DNA of 64,000 nucleotides from Microcystis panniformis FACHB-1757. Its GTDB lineage: Bacteria > Cyanobacteriota > Cyanobacteriia > Cyanobacteriales > Microcystaceae. The notes beneath the pieces are model-generated. The model was not told the DNA's origin and did no database searches. It saw only the letters and a program-made list of their open reading frames with translations. The stretch spans positions 372,001 through 436,000 of the forward strand of contig NZ_CP011339.1 in assembly GCF_001264245.1 (NCBI RefSeq). The letters run 5' to 3'. The position numbers and the translations under genes were made by a program. Each line of letters opens with the position of its first letter. The stretch's first letter is position 1. Of the stretch, positions 35,392-45,021 are shown piece by piece.

Positions 35392-35919
35392 TTAGGGATT
35401 AGTGGCCTGAGCTGCTAACATTTCCTTGAGTTTAGCCAATTCATTGGCCCAACGGGGATCTGGCTGTAAAGCGTCACCATCGCCGGTAACTTTCGGGGTA
35501 CTGCTGCTACCCCGTTCAGCCTTGCGTTTTTTGCCGCCGCCGCCACCACTACTGGATTTGCGCGGTGCTGCCGTCGTCGGTTTCGGAGTCGGTCTTTCGA
35601 CTTTTTCCGGGGTTTCTACGCTGGCCTCCGGCCCTTCTGCTTCTTCTCCTTCTTCTTTACCTCCCTTGCTGCGGGGGAGAGCTTTCTCGATTTTGATCGG
35701 GTTTTCCATGAAGGATTGACCGTTGTATTTTTCGATAAACTGGTCAGCTAGTTCATCGCTAGGGACGGTAACGAAGGCAAAACCGCGACATTTGCCAGTT
35801 TTGCGGTCTTTGATGACTTTAGTGGTGATCGTATCCCCTTCATCGGCAAAAAGTGCCTGTAATTTTTCGCGCTCGACGGATTCTTTGGGTAAATTACCAA
35901 CGTATAGACGAACGGACAT
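35392..35919 (-). CDS. RRM-type RNA-binding protein
   Basis: This protein of about 175 residues starts MSVRLYVGNLPKESVEREKL after a GGAGGAAT ribosome site. One RRM domain carries RNP2 (LYVGNL) and RNP1 (CRGFAFVTV). A low-complexity tail follows (PKPTTAAPRKSSSGGGGGKK) and ends KLKEMLAAQATNP. Cyanobacterial Rbp proteins of this kind bind RNA and are often cold- or stress-regulated; the tail is longer than in the short glycine-rich forms. The TnpB element ends only about 30 bases upstream of its start, so its promoter may be altered. Confidence 0.88.
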   Translation of the reverse strand: MSVRLYVGNLPKESVEREKLQALFADEGDTITTKVIKDRKTGKCRGFAFVTVPSDELADQFIEKYNGQSFMENPIKIEKALPRSKGGKEEGEEAEGPEASVETPEKVERPTPKPTTAAPRKSSSGGGGGKKRKAERGSSSTPKVTGDGDALQPDPRWANELAKLKEMLAAQATNP

Positions 35920-35942
35920 GATGGATTCCTCCAAGTATAGGG

Positions 35943-37440
35943 TGATTTGACATACTCCCACCGTCAAGCTACGCTGTGACGGGGGATTCTTTCCACATTG
36001 CTGTTAGAAATTCCTTGTTCAACGAGACAGCTTAGATTCTCAATGTCTCCATTAAGAATCCAGAGGCCGGACTCTCCCAAGGCGTTTGGGTCGGTTTCTG
36101 TTTGCCCAACAGTACCGTTGAGATAATTTCCCAAATATTGTAACCCTTTTTTAAGAATATTTATTGCTGCATTATGATCCCTATCTAAGACTGTTTTACA
36201 GTTAGGACATTGATGAGTTCTAGTGCTTAATGTTTTTTGCACTCTCGTCCCACAAACTGAACAATCTTGAGAAGTGAAATGCGGCGGCACAGCAACACAA
36301 ACAATCCGATAAATCTTGGCAAAATAATTCAACCATTGAGTGAATTGATACCAAGAAGCATCAGAAATCGACTGGGCCAGCTTACGGTTTTTGACTAAGT
36401 TTCTTACCTTTAAAGCTTCATAGACTACCAGATCATTAGACTGGACTAACGCCAAAGCGTCTTTAATTGCTTTGTCTTTACGTTGTCTTGATACTTTAAG
36501 ATGAAGCCTAGCTACTTTTATCCGTTGCTTGTGATAGTTGTTAGACTGTTTCTTTCCTTTGCGAAATTGTTTTGATAATCTCCTTTGTGCTTTTTGAAGT
36601 CGTTTTTCTGACTTTCTTAAATAACGTGGATTCTCTACAGTATTACCTTGGGCATCGGTATAAAATTCCTTTAACCCTAAGTCAATTCCTGTTATTTGTC
36701 CCGTCGGTTTATGGTATTCTTGCCGTTCTACGTCAATCAGAAACTGGCAATAATAACCGTCAGCACGTCTAACAACTCTTACCCGTCTAATCTGTTGCTC
36801 TGAATAATAAACTAAGGTCTTTTGACTACACCATAAATCAAATTCTCCTGCTTTAAAGCCATCAGTGAACTTGATTTTACGTCGATCATCTGATAGTTTG
36901 TAGCCCGTTAGTTTATACTCAACCGAACGGTTATGTTTTTTGAACCGAGGAAAACCCTTTTTTCCCGGTATCTTAGCATGACAATTCTGATAAAATCTAT
37001 TAATTGATTGCCAGGCTCTATCAGCAGCCGATTGACGAGCTTGAGAGTTTAATTTATTAACCCATGGTGTCTCTTTATTTTTAGCTAGTACCGCGCAAAG
37101 TTTTTGGAGATCATTGCGGGTTGTCCCTTGATTGGACCGCCAATAACGAACACAAGAATTACGCACAAACTGAGAAGTTTTGATAGCTTCATCAAGCCGG
37201 TGATATTGCTCTGGTGTTCCGTTTTTTAGCTTTGCTTCTACGACTAGCATCTAACAATCCTCGACCCTTGGCTAAGTTAATTATAACACAGTTTACCCAC
37301 AGATTGTGGAATTAAACCGATGCTCTGCGGTTGATATTCTGGTCGGATTTCATCCCCCGCAAAGCTGAGTATCTTGTCGAAAAATGTAGCGGGGGCATTC
37401 ATCCGACATTTTAGGTAAAAACTTGTGCGACATTCCGTGC
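35943..37440 (-). mobile_element. IS200/IS605-type (IS1341-like) element with tnpB only
   Basis: The element contains tnpB and no tnpA. The right end lies just past the tnpB stop: the segment 35947-35985 forms a hairpin with CCGTCA / TGACGG arms and ends TTGACATACTCCCACCGTCA in plus orientation. The left end is less sure; a second hairpin with CCCCCGC / GCGGGGG arms lies at about 37355-37405. No target duplication is expected for this family. It would need a TnpA supplied in trans to move. Confidence 0.65.
35964..37250 (-). CDS. tnpB: TnpB RNA-guided nuclease of an IS605-type element
   Basis: This 428-residue protein has the TnpB architecture: an N-terminal HTH (OrfB_IS605) region, then RuvC-like catalytic motifs Asp in GIDLGLKEF, Glu in VVYEALKVRNL and Asp in LDRDHNAAINIL, with the zinc finger CSVCG...CPNC in between. 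All three acidic residues and four Cys are kept, so it is probably active. TnpB proteins use an omega RNA from the element's right end to guide DNA cutting; here the gene stop lies inside the end hairpin, as expected for that arrangement. The stand-alone state suggests selfish maintenance. Confidence 0.9.
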   Translation of the reverse strand: MLVVEAKLKNGTPEQYHRLDEAIKTSQFVRNSCVRYWRSNQGTTRNDLQKLCAVLAKNKETPWVNKLNSQARQSAADRAWQSINRFYQNCHAKIPGKKGFPRFKKHNRSVEYKLTGYKLSDDRRKIKFTDGFKAGEFDLWCSQKTLVYYSEQQIRRVRVVRRADGYYCQFLIDVERQEYHKPTGQITGIDLGLKEFYTDAQGNTVENPRYLRKSEKRLQKAQRRLSKQFRKGKKQSNNYHKQRIKVARLHLKVSRQRKDKAIKDALALVQSNDLVVYEALKVRNLVKNRKLAQSISDASWYQFTQWLNYFAKIYRIVCVAVPPHFTSQDCSVCGTRVQKTLSTRTHQCPNCKTVLDRDHNAAINILKKGLQYLGNYLNGTVGQTETDPNALGESGLWILNGDIENLSCLVEQGISNSNVERIPRHSVA

Positions 37441-37848
37441 CTGTATGCTGATTTTTTTAAGGCAAACAGAGCTAAGGAGGATGTTTCCCAGCGATAAGCT
37501 TGTAGTTTCTGCACGATAGCGGCTGTGTCCGTCAATTTTGACTATCCTTAACGATTTCAACGAGAGGGACGGGATCTAGGGGTTACGTTTTTAGCTGTTA
37601 ACAGGCCTAATCATTCAACTTACCCGATTTATGTCGCTCTTTTCGATTATTACAGAATGTTTACACAATTTGTCAAATATTTTCTCTCGCCCTGGGCTAC
37701 CTAAGTATAACTACTTAAGTATTTGTTCACAGTAAGCAAAATTTTATTAAAACTCTTGCTAAATGTATCATTATATGCTTCTTTCCTTTTGACGGCGGGG
37801 TATCCTAGCTAACAGGAGGGGAAAAGCAAAACCCTCTTTACAGATACA

Positions 37849-37877
37849 TTGACACTTTGTCAAGTATTTGTTACATT
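37849..37877 (+). promoter_or_regulatory. Promoter of nblA
   Basis: TTGACA is followed, after 17 bases, by TACATT, about 75 bases before the nblA start. Two AAGTAT copies lie further upstream near 37703 and 37716. The rest of 37441-37848 has no gene I can support; a 61-codon frame at 37350-37535 was rejected. Confidence 0.6.
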
Positions 37878-37952
37878 AGTTAAAGAAAAGAGGTGATACC
37901 AATCACCCATCTCGCTTGTTATCAACCACTGTCTTCATCGAGGAGAAACACC

Positions 37953-38153
37953 ATGTCTCAACCGATCGAACTTTCCTTAGAACAACAGTTCAACATTCGT
38001 TCTTTTCAGACTCAGGTAGAAAAAATGAGTCAGGAGCAAGCGCAGGATTTCCTGATCAAGCTCTACGAACAAATGATGGTCAGGGAAAATATGTACAAAG
38101 CTTTTCTCAAACACCAGTGGGGTCTAGATTCTAATCCCTGGGCTTCCCAATAA
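37953..38153 (+). CDS. nblA: Phycobilisome degradation protein NblA
   Basis: This 66-residue protein starts MSQPIELSLEQQFNIRSFQT, the NblA core, and continues SQEQAQDFLIKLYEQMMVRE. NblA binds the phycobilisome and brings it to the Clp protease when nitrogen or sulfur is short. A GAGGAG ribosome site precedes the ATG. Length and helical content match the family. It is probably controlled by nutrient status through the promoter upstream. It complements the apc and cpcT genes elsewhere in this window. Confidence 0.93.
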   Translation: MSQPIELSLEQQFNIRSFQTQVEKMSQEQAQDFLIKLYEQMMVRENMYKAFLKHQWGLDSNPWASQ

Positions 38154-38286
38154 CTCATTTCACCCCTGCGGGCGACCTCTTTCTCCGGCTGGGTTTCTCC
38201 GGAAACGAGCTAGGGATGCGGGGCGCATTTCTTCACCTTTTTAGCTATTCTTAGGGAAGAATAACCGAATTGCTAGGGGTTAATTT

Positions 38287-39168
38287 ATGTTCGAGCGCGC
38301 TTTGATCTGTACAGATCTTTTCGATGGTCTCCATCGTCTTGTCCATTGTGTGCCACACTTAGCCCTGAGCGGCTTAAAACAAGTTATCTTCCTCCACAGT
38401 ATTCCGGTTTGGGAACAACCCACCCTAGCTGCCGTAGATCAAGGAAAAATTGACGCGGCTAAAGAAAAATTATCCCCAGCTTTAGCAAATATTCCCGACG
38501 GTATGACAGTTATTGTCGAAATCTCTAACCGTCGTCCCGTGGATGCCGTGCGGGAAATCCTCGCGCATCACTCTATTGACGTGATTTTGATGGGAAATCC
38601 CATGCGCGGTGCCGTCCAAGAAAAATTATTCGGTAGTACCAGTTTAGCGATCGCAGGTATGACCGATATTCCGCTGCTGATTTTCCGACCGCAATTATTA
38701 TCAGTTTATACTCGCGATGAATTAGCCCTGCGCTGTCAGCATCTCTGGAAACATTTATTAATTCCCTACGATGGCAGTCCCGACGCAATTTATCTAATTG
38801 AACAGATAGAAAAATACGCTCAAACTCGCTCCCCCGGTTCTTTTGAGCAATGTCTCCTCGTCCGGGTAGTGGAAAATATCAGTCGCGATCCCAGTGTCAC
38901 CGAATCTCGTTTAAATGATGCCCATCGGGAATTAGAATCGGTGCAAGCGCGACTAGAAAAACTCGGTTTGCAAGTACAGAGCCAAGTGCGACAGGGAACA
39001 CCTGTATTAGAAGTTTTGACGGCAGCAGAAGAAGATGATATCAGTGCGATCGCTGTGGCCACCTCCCATCGTTCTAATATGTTGGAATGGTTAGCTGTGC
39101 GTCGAATTAATGAAGATATTCTTCATCAACTGTGGTTTCCGCTCTTATTTTTCTCCCCCAAGGGATAA
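38287..39168 (+). CDS. Two-domain universal stress protein
   Basis: This 293-residue protein carries two UspA-like domains. The first (FERALICTDLFDGLHRLVHC ... IDVILMGNPMRGAVQEKLFGST) has the degenerate nucleotide-binding GNPMRGAVQEKLFGS loop. The second (KHLLIPYDGSPDAIYLIEQI ... SAIAVATSHRSNMLEWLAV) is less typical. Universal stress proteins act in the cytosol in stress survival, some by binding ATP. It follows nblA and precedes a MITE-filled gap. Its exact trigger is unknown. Confidence 0.85.
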   Translation: MFERALICTDLFDGLHRLVHCVPHLALSGLKQVIFLHSIPVWEQPTLAAVDQGKIDAAKEKLSPALANIPDGMTVIVEISNRRPVDAVREILAHHSIDVILMGNPMRGAVQEKLFGSTSLAIAGMTDIPLLIFRPQLLSVYTRDELALRCQHLWKHLLIPYDGSPDAIYLIEQIEKYAQTRSPGSFEQCLLVRVVENISRDPSVTESRLNDAHRELESVQARLEKLGLQVQSQVRQGTPVLEVLTAAEEDDISAIAVATSHRSNMLEWLAVRRINEDILHQLWFPLLFFSPKG

Positions 39169-39297
39169 GCTATAAAAAAGATTCTCTTGGGGATAAACCA
39201 CAGAGACACAAAGAACACAGAGAGGAAGACAGATTCGAGCGCTAAAATCTATCACACAAACGACAAGAGAACCGCAAAAATTTGGCAGAAATTAACT

Positions 39298-39485
39298 TAA
39301 GTAAATAGTTATAATTAAATTAAAGATGGATTTTGCCTCTGATCCCCACTGCCCCCTAGGGTTGATTCATAGTAGGGTTGATTCATAGTAGGGTTGATTC
39401 ATAGTAGGGTTGATTCATGAATCAACCCTACCCTACCACCCTTGATAAGGGGGGTGTCTGACAACTTTTAAAACCTACCTACTTA
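39298..39485. mobile_element. TAAGTAG-type MITE carrying a TAGGGTTGATTCAT array
   Basis: The ends are TAAGTAAATAGTTATAATTA and AACCTACCTACTTA. Inside, the segment from 39357 holds four copies of TAGGGTTGATTCAT at 16-base spacing. The last forms a perfect 26-base palindrome (39405-39430). The unit equals the left end of the ISAs1 element at 57657. The right side supplies the last codons and stop of arsC. Confidence 0.65.
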
Positions 39486-39873
39486 ACTGCTCGATTAATC
39501 CGATAACTTTAGCCTTAATTTCATCGCGAACTCGGCGAAAAGTTTCGATAGGTTGACCATCGGGATCATCAATTAACCAATCCTCGAAAATTTCCTGTAA
39601 AACCCATCCTTCCGGCAGATTGACACCGCAACCACATAGGGAGATAACTGCATCGTAATCTTCAGGATTAAAATCCCTAATTGATTTGGAAGTTTGGTCA
39701 GTAATATCGATACCAATTTCCCCCATAACTTCGATTGCTCGGGGGTGAACTTTGGCCGCTTCTAATCCGGAACTGGTGACAGCAATTTTGCCCGCACCTA
39801 AAGTTTTAGCGAAACCTTCGGCGATTTGGGAACGACAGGAATTTTTTCTACAGGCAAACATGACTCTTTTCAT
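39475..39873 (-). CDS. arsC: Arsenate reductase (low-molecular-weight phosphatase type)
   Basis: This 132-residue enzyme reduces arsenate to arsenite for export. It starts MKRVMFACRKNSCRSQIAEG, with the P-loop CRKNSCRSQ (nucleophilic Cys), the DPDGQPIETF loop and a second Cys pair (LCGCGVNL) typical of this class. The last residues LSR and the TAG stop come from the TAAGTAG end of a MITE, so the natural C-terminus has been replaced but the fold seems complete. It is the last gene of the ars cluster. Confidence 0.9.
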   Translation of the reverse strand: MKRVMFACRKNSCRSQIAEGFAKTLGAGKIAVTSSGLEAAKVHPRAIEVMGEIGIDITDQTSKSIRDFNPEDYDAVISLCGCGVNLPEGWVLQEIFEDWLIDDPDGQPIETFRRVRDEIKAKVIGLIEQLSR

Positions 39874-39896
39874 GATTTTAACTCCTAGGAATTGAT

Positions 39897-40544
39897 TTAA
39901 TTAATAGCTTTATGGGCAATTGTGACTATTTCTTGGGCGGCTTTTTCCTTTCTTTCACTATAGCGATCGGTCAGATAATCTACCTGATCTCGCAGGAGAA
40001 TGGTAAACTTATAAAGTTCCTCCATTACATCAATAACTCGATCTCGATAGGGGGAATCTTTCATCGTGCCATCCTCGTTAAACTCCTGATAAGCTTTAGC
40101 CACCGAAGACTGATTGGGAATAGTAAACATTCGCATCCAACGACCAAGAATTCGCAGAGTGTTAACCGCGTTAAAAGATTGGGAACCTCCGCTTACTTGC
40201 ATGACTGCTAAGGTGCGGCCTTGGGTTGGCCGAATCGCACCAATACTCAAGGGAATCCAATCAATTTGGTTTTTGATAATGCCGCTAATATTGCCGTGAA
40301 GTTCGGGAGATGACCAGACTTGACCCTCAGACCATTGACTTAATTCTCGTAATTCTTGCACCTTGGCATGAGTATCGGGAACACTGCCATAAATCGGCAA
40401 TTCACGGGGATCAAAAAAGCGCACTTCTGCCCCATATTCAGTGATAATTCTGGCCGCTTCTTCTGCTAATAAACGACTGTAGGAACGTTCCCGCAAAGAG
40501 CCATACAGAAAAAGAATTCTCGGTTTGTGAGTCGATTGGATCAT
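39897..40544 (-). CDS. arsH: NADPH-dependent FMN reductase ArsH
   Basis: This 215-residue flavodoxin-like enzyme starts [20 protein letters not shown], with the FMN-binding [32 protein letters not shown] and [20 protein letters not shown] motifs of ArsH. In cyanobacteria ArsH supports arsenic and chromium tolerance by reducing quinones or oxidising organoarsenicals. It lies between arsB and arsC with short gaps (9 and 23 bases), so it is cotranscribed. Confidence 0.93.
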   Translation of the reverse strand: MIQSTHKPRILFLYGSLRERSYSRLLAEEAARIITEYGAEVRFFDPRELPIYGSVPDTHAKVQELRELSQWSEGQVWSSPELHGNISGIIKNQIDWIPLSIGAIRPTQGRTLAVMQVSGGSQSFNAVNTLRILGRWMRMFTIPNQSSVAKAYQEFNEDGTMKDSPYRDRVIDVMEELYKFTILLRDQVDYLTDRYSERKEKAAQEIVTIAHKAIN

Positions 40545-40553
40545 GGTGAATAA

Positions 40554-41699
40554 TTATTTGTAAGGACTCAAGCAACGAGGATCGAGAAGGGTAGCTTTTT
40601 CTGGATCTCTGGGAAACCAAAAGGCGGTTTTTTTACAGAATTCTACCAACATTAACATCACAGGTACTTCAATCAATACCCCCACTACTGTCGCTAAAGC
40701 AGCCCCCGAATTCAATCCGAATAACATCACCGCAGTGGCGATCGCTACCTCAAAATGATTACTAGCACCAATTAAAGCAGCGGGAGCGGCATCTTCGTAA
40801 ACTAAATTGAGTTTGAGAGCGGCCACATAACTAAGAAAAAAAATCAGATTAGTTTGAATAAACAGGGGAATAGCAATCAGGAAAATATGCAGGGGATTAC
40901 TAACAATTAAATCGCCTTTGAAAGCAAAAAGCAGGATTAAGGTTAACAATAAGGCAGTGATTGCCACAGGACTGAGATAGTGAAGAAAACGCGATTCAAA
41001 CCAGGCCCGTCCTTTATGTTTAAAAATCCAGTGACGGCTATAAATACCAGCAATAAGCGGTAAACCAACGTAGATTAACACAGAAAGAACAATGGTCTGC
41101 CAGGGGACTACAAAATTATTAGCTGCCAGTAACCATTTACCTAGGGGAGCGTAGAGAAAAAGCATCGCTAGGGAATTGACTGCTACCATAATTAGGGTAT
41201 GACCCTGGTTACTGTAGGAAAGATAGCCCCACATCAAGACCATGGCCGTACAGGGAGCAATTCCTAGTAAAATGGCTCCAGCAGTGTAGGAACTAGCTAA
41301 ACTTACCGTCTGTCCTCGGATAATCTCCGTTTGACTCAACCAAGGCAGAAACAGCCAGCCGAGAAAAAATTGAGCCAGCGCCACCATGGTAAAGGGTTTG
41401 ATCAGCCAATTAACCACTAAAGTTAAAATAACTGGTTTGGGAGTACGGGCAGCCCGAAGAGCTTGAGAAAAGTCGATCTTAACCATGATCGGATACATCA
41501 TGAAGAAAAGACAGATGGCGATCGGAATAGAAACGTTATAGATACTCATGGCATCTAAAGTCCGCGCTACGTCCGGAAATAACCGACCGAGGGCAATTCC
41601 CGCCAAAATACAGAAAATAACCCAAAGGGTAAGATATTTTTCAAAAACACTAAGGCTACCACCAGCTTTGGCGGCTTTAGGATTGATTTGATTAGTCAT
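40554..41699 (-). CDS. arsB: Arsenite efflux transporter (ACR3 family)
   Basis: This 381-residue inner-membrane carrier has ten transmembrane segments and the ACR3 signatures: [52 protein letters not shown] (the conserved Cys) and [20 protein letters not shown]. It exports arsenite produced by ArsC. It is the first gene of arsB-arsH-arsC and is driven by the promoter at 41747-41775. ArsR is encoded upstream on the same strand. Confidence 0.94.
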   Translation of the reverse strand: MTNQINPKAAKAGGSLSVFEKYLTLWVIFCILAGIALGRLFPDVARTLDAMSIYNVSIPIAICLFFMMYPIMVKIDFSQALRAARTPKPVILTLVVNWLIKPFTMVALAQFFLGWLFLPWLSQTEIIRGQTVSLASSYTAGAILLGIAPCTAMVLMWGYLSYSNQGHTLIMVAVNSLAMLFLYAPLGKWLLAANNFVVPWQTIVLSVLIYVGLPLIAGIYSRHWIFKHKGRAWFESRFLHYLSPVAITALLLTLILLFAFKGDLIVSNPLHIFLIAIPLFIQTNLIFFLSYVAALKLNLVYEDAAPAALIGASNHFEVAIATAVMLFGLNSGAALATVVGVLIEVPVMLMLVEFCKKTAFWFPRDPEKATLLDPRCLSPYK

Positions 41700-41746
41700 C
41701 GCACAAAGGTGGAAAGGGAATGATGGGAGATTGGGTAATCCACCTT

Positions 41747-41775
41747 TATTATTTCAAAAAAAGTTGATATGTCAA
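41747..41775 (-). promoter_or_regulatory. Promoter of the arsBHC operon
   Basis: On the minus strand TTGACA is followed after 17 bases by ATAATA, about 48 bases upstream of arsB. The TTGACATATCAA stretch is a partial inverted repeat and could be part of an ArsR operator. Position between arsR and arsB fits that control. Confidence 0.65.
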
Positions 41776-41824
41776 GGGTAAAAGCCAGTCATAAAGCTTT
41801 AATATTTCTAAAAATCTTGATTGG

Positions 41825-42163
41825 TTACTGATTTTCCTCGCAGAAACGAGCGGGGACGAGGGCAGCAAAACGACGATATTCGGATAGATATTCTTCTAGG
41901 AGAAGAAATTGAGATAGATTCAGGCTGTAGTAGATCCAACGACCCTCTTGACGACTGCGGACTAAATTGGCTTCTTTTAGCGTTTTTAGGTGAAAAGATA
42001 ATTTAGATTGGGCGATATCAAGATGGTCGCGCAATTCACAGACGCATAATTCCTGATGTCGCAAAAGTTGCAGAATTTGCAGTCGCAGGGGATCCGAGAG
42101 TGCCTGAAAACCAGTATAAATCCGGGTTAACGAGTCGGGAGATGTGGTCAGAGAGTTGAACAT
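41825..42163 (-). CDS. arsR: ArsR-family transcriptional repressor
   Basis: This 112-residue winged-helix protein starts MFNSLTTSPDSLTRIYTGFQ. It has the recognition helix region (LDIAQSKLSFHLKTLKEANLV) and wing (SRQEGRWIYYSLN), and the metal-sensing ELCVCEL motif with two Cys. It would release DNA on binding arsenite or antimonite and so de-repress the efflux genes directly downstream. Divergent from psb30. Confidence 0.93.
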   Translation of the reverse strand: MFNSLTTSPDSLTRIYTGFQALSDPLRLQILQLLRHQELCVCELRDHLDIAQSKLSFHLKTLKEANLVRSRQEGRWIYYSLNLSQFLLLEEYLSEYRRFAALVPARFCEENQ

Positions 42164-42338
42164 TGAGATGGTCCCTCGGTGGGAAGGAAAGAGGAAAGCG
42201 GGAAAATTCAGAATTGCAACAAAACTTTATGTATTTTTGTATCGAATCAGGAAAACCAGCGAATCATCCCCTGTATGATAGACAATGGTTTTGACCAGAT
42301 TAGCCTTTTAAATCATTGTAAACAGGTTAGGAGACATC

Positions 42339-42458
42339 ATGGAATTATTTGCGGCTCTCAATTTAGAACCCATTTTTCAACTCACCTTCGTGGCGCTAAT
42401 CATGTTAGCTGGCCCCTTTGTCATTTTCCTACTAGCTTTTCGTGGTGGCGACCTATAA
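42339..42458 (+). CDS. psb30: Photosystem II subunit Psb30 (Ycf12)
   Basis: This 39-residue single-helix membrane protein reads [20 protein letters not shown] and ends [13 protein letters not shown], matching the Psb30 C-terminal LLAxRGGDL signature. It is a small peripheral subunit of photosystem II near cytochrome b559. A TTAGGAGA ribosome site precedes the ATG and a hairpin terminator follows. The frame is too short for most gene callers. Adjacent to arsR, with no functional link apparent. Confidence 0.92.
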   Translation: MELFAALNLEPIFQLTFVALIMLAGPFVIFLLAFRGGDL

Positions 42459-42499
42459 AAACCGCCTCCCACCCATTGTTATTCGTGCTTTTTTTGACT

Positions 42500-42526
42500 T
42501 CTCTCCTCTTTAGGGAGAGATTTTTT
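42500..42526 (+). terminator. Terminator of psb30
   Basis: The stem TCTCTCC / GGGAGAGA with loop TCTTTA is followed by six T. It lies about 40 bases after the psb30 stop. Confidence 0.85.
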
Positions 42527-42572
42527 GTCTAAAACCCAGTCATCAGTTATCAGTTATCAGTCATCAGTTATC

Positions 42573-42653
42573 ATACTAAATCTGGTTATTAAAAACTGAT
42601 TATTTATTCCCCCTCGTGCATGAGTGCCTCTCCTTATATGTAGCCTATACTGT
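42573..42653 (+). repeat. Dispersed intergenic element, copy 2
   Basis: ATACTAAATCTGGTTATTAA and the following ACTGATTATTTATTCCCCC match the element at 12333-12420. It follows CAGTTATCAGT-type repeats and lies just before the NACHT gene. Confidence 0.6.
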
Positions 42654-42681
42654 ATGAATCAGTGTTATATTGGTAGCCAGG

Positions 42682-45011
42682 ATGTGGGAAAAAGGCAAAG
42701 AAACGGTACAGACAATGAAGTTTATTCACTGGAAAAAGCAGCAGTTATTGATGATTTTTGTCCTAGCGCTGGCAATTTCAGTCGCGTGGGGGACAATTTT
42801 GCCTGTTTCTACTAAAAAGCTTCCTGCACCTAATCCCTGTAACCAACTTAGGGGAGATATTCAAAATCGGGCAAAAAAAGATGCAGAAGCTGACCGTTTG
42901 AACTTTTTTAATACTGATAAAAAGAAAAAGACAATTGGTGATATTTTAAATTTGTATAAAGAGGCAAATTCTCAAGCTTCTTGTTTTCCACAGGATGAAT
43001 TATGGGATATCTATGAACAACAATATGATAGTAATAAATATCCTGCCTGGATACCTGTGCTTGTTATTCTTGTTTTGGGTGGTATTGTGGGGACTGTTAT
43101 TAGTGATACCTTAAAAAAATGGCTCAATCAGTCTTTAGAAGCGATTAGTAAATGGATTTATAAAACCTTTGCTGGAACACCCTTATTTGAAAATATTGCT
43201 CTTAAAAAGTATCGACAAGCATTAATTGATAAATATCAAAAACTTAATATACCTTTTCGTCCTCATCGTCCCCTAGAAATGCGGGAGATTTATGTTTCTT
43301 TAAAAGCTTTTAAAGCGAGCAAGCGCTCTTTGATTGAAGCAGAAAATGCGGTGCAAGAATACGGCCGCTTAGTGGTTAAAGGTGCGCCTGGTTCGGGGAA
43401 GTCGATGTTATTAAAGTATCTAGCACTTTCCTATTCAGAAGGACGATTCAAAAATTTATCGGATCGTCCCGTGCCAATTTTACTAGAATTGAACCGCCTC
43501 AATGAGGCTAATTTGACAGTAGAAAAGTTAGAACAACATTTAGTAGAAGCTTGCGATCGCCATAATTTTCCCAAAGCTAATCGTTTCATCTCTCAAGGTT
43601 TAAAAGACGGACGTTTACTGCTGCTTTTAGATGGGTTAGATGAGGTTAGTAGTGGCGTTCGCTCTTCTGTTGTTCGGTGTCTTAAAGACTTTTAGGATTA
43701 CCAGAGTATAAAAAATGTCGGGTAATTATTACCTGTCGGACGGCTGTTTATCATAATGAGTTTGTCGATAATACCGAGGAAACTTTAGAAATTGTCGAAT
43801 TTAGTGACCAGCAAATGCGCCGCTTTTTGCAAGCTTGGAAGTCGGAAATGCCGCCAGATAAATCAGTAGAACAATTGATTCAAACCTTGCGAGCTAGACC
43901 GAAAATTATGGCACTGGTGCGGAATCCCCTACTGTTAACAATCATTGCCTATCTTTATACTGATACTCCCTTCGTTTTACCTCATTCGCGGGCCGAATTT
44001 TACACTAAAGCTACTGATGTTTTATTAGAATTGCGCGATCAAGAAAGAAATATCCCTAATCAATATAGTGGTGTCAACAAGCGGCGAGTTCTGCAACATT
44101 TAGCACTTTATGCTCAGAATAGCACTAATCGACAACAGCAAGATCGCCGCATTCTTCTTGATTCTGAAGTATGGGAACAAGTTAAACAAGTCTTACCTTC
44201 ATTAAATCTAGAGGCTAAAGATGCTAATTCTATCGTTGATGAAATCGTCAAACGCAGTGGATTATTGCTTCTCATTGATGGCGGACAGCGTTATCGTTTT
44301 CCTCATCTCACTCTACAAGAATATTTCGTAGCAGCAGCTTTAACAAACAGACAAGATGAATTAATTCAAAAATGGCAAAATGCTCCTAGCGACTGGCTAG
44401 AAATTGTCAAGTTATGGTGTGGATTGGCAAACAATAGTACGGATTTAATTACGGCGGTATATCAACAAGATACACTGACAGCATTTGAATGTTTAGCAGA
44501 TGCTCAAGAAGTAAAACCAGAAGTTGCTCAGGAGATTATAGATTATTTTAAGACACAATTGAGAACCGATGAATCAATTTGTAGTGCTTTTGGCTCAGTA
44601 GCGGCTGATTTTCGTCCTAGAGGGAAAGCATTATTTGATTTTTTAGTTGCTAGTTTAGATAATTCAGCCAGCCAAAAAGCAGCGGCTCAAGCCTTATCCG
44701 CCACTAATTTGCCTCAAGCAGTAGAAAAATTAGTTATTTACTATGATCCCAATCAACCCCATTTTATAGAAGTGCGAGAAGCGTTAATCAGAATGGGAGG
44801 TTTAGCAGTCAATCAACTAGAATCTTTAGCTCGAAAAGGCTCTATAGAAGCAATGGATGATCTAGTTAAAATTGCCATACCAGAAGCGGCTGAGGCACTT
44901 GAAAGATTGCAGGAAGATCCGAACTTAAGCGGAAAAGTAAGTTTTCGACTTGCAGCACTGTTGAAGGAGTTAGAAGATAGTCAAGCTGAACGCAATCGCA
45001 CTCTATCATAA
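42682..45011 (+). pseudogene. Membrane-anchored NACHT ATPase with a frameshift
   Basis: Two frames join into one NACHT gene. The first (to 43695) has two hydrophobic segments (LLMIFVLALAISVAWGTIL and PVLVILVLGGIVGTVIS), Walker A VKGAPGSGKSML and Walker B LLLLLDGLDEVS. The second (from about 43690 to 45011) gives GLPEYKKCRVIITCRTAVYH, then RPKIMALVRNPLLLTIIAYL and HEAT-like C-terminal repeats (NLPQAVEKLVIYY). Adding one T to the TTTT run near 43692 restores KDFLGLPEY. So this is either a real one-base loss or an assembly error in a homopolymer. NACHT STANDs often serve in antiphage defence. The start is uncertain between 42682 and 42718. Confidence 0.75.
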
Positions 45012-45021
45012 AGGAAAACTA

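Noticed and set aside
37350..37535. A 61-codon frame on the minus strand beginning MTDTAAIVQKLQAY
   Set aside because: Its first ten residues recall the start of HsdM proteins, but the rest reads through the hairpin at the left end of the TnpB element. It is more likely a chance frame over a fragment.
39357..39430. Short direct repeats resembling a mini-CRISPR
   Set aside because: The period is 16 bases with 2-base gaps, the unit equals an IS end, and no spacers exist.
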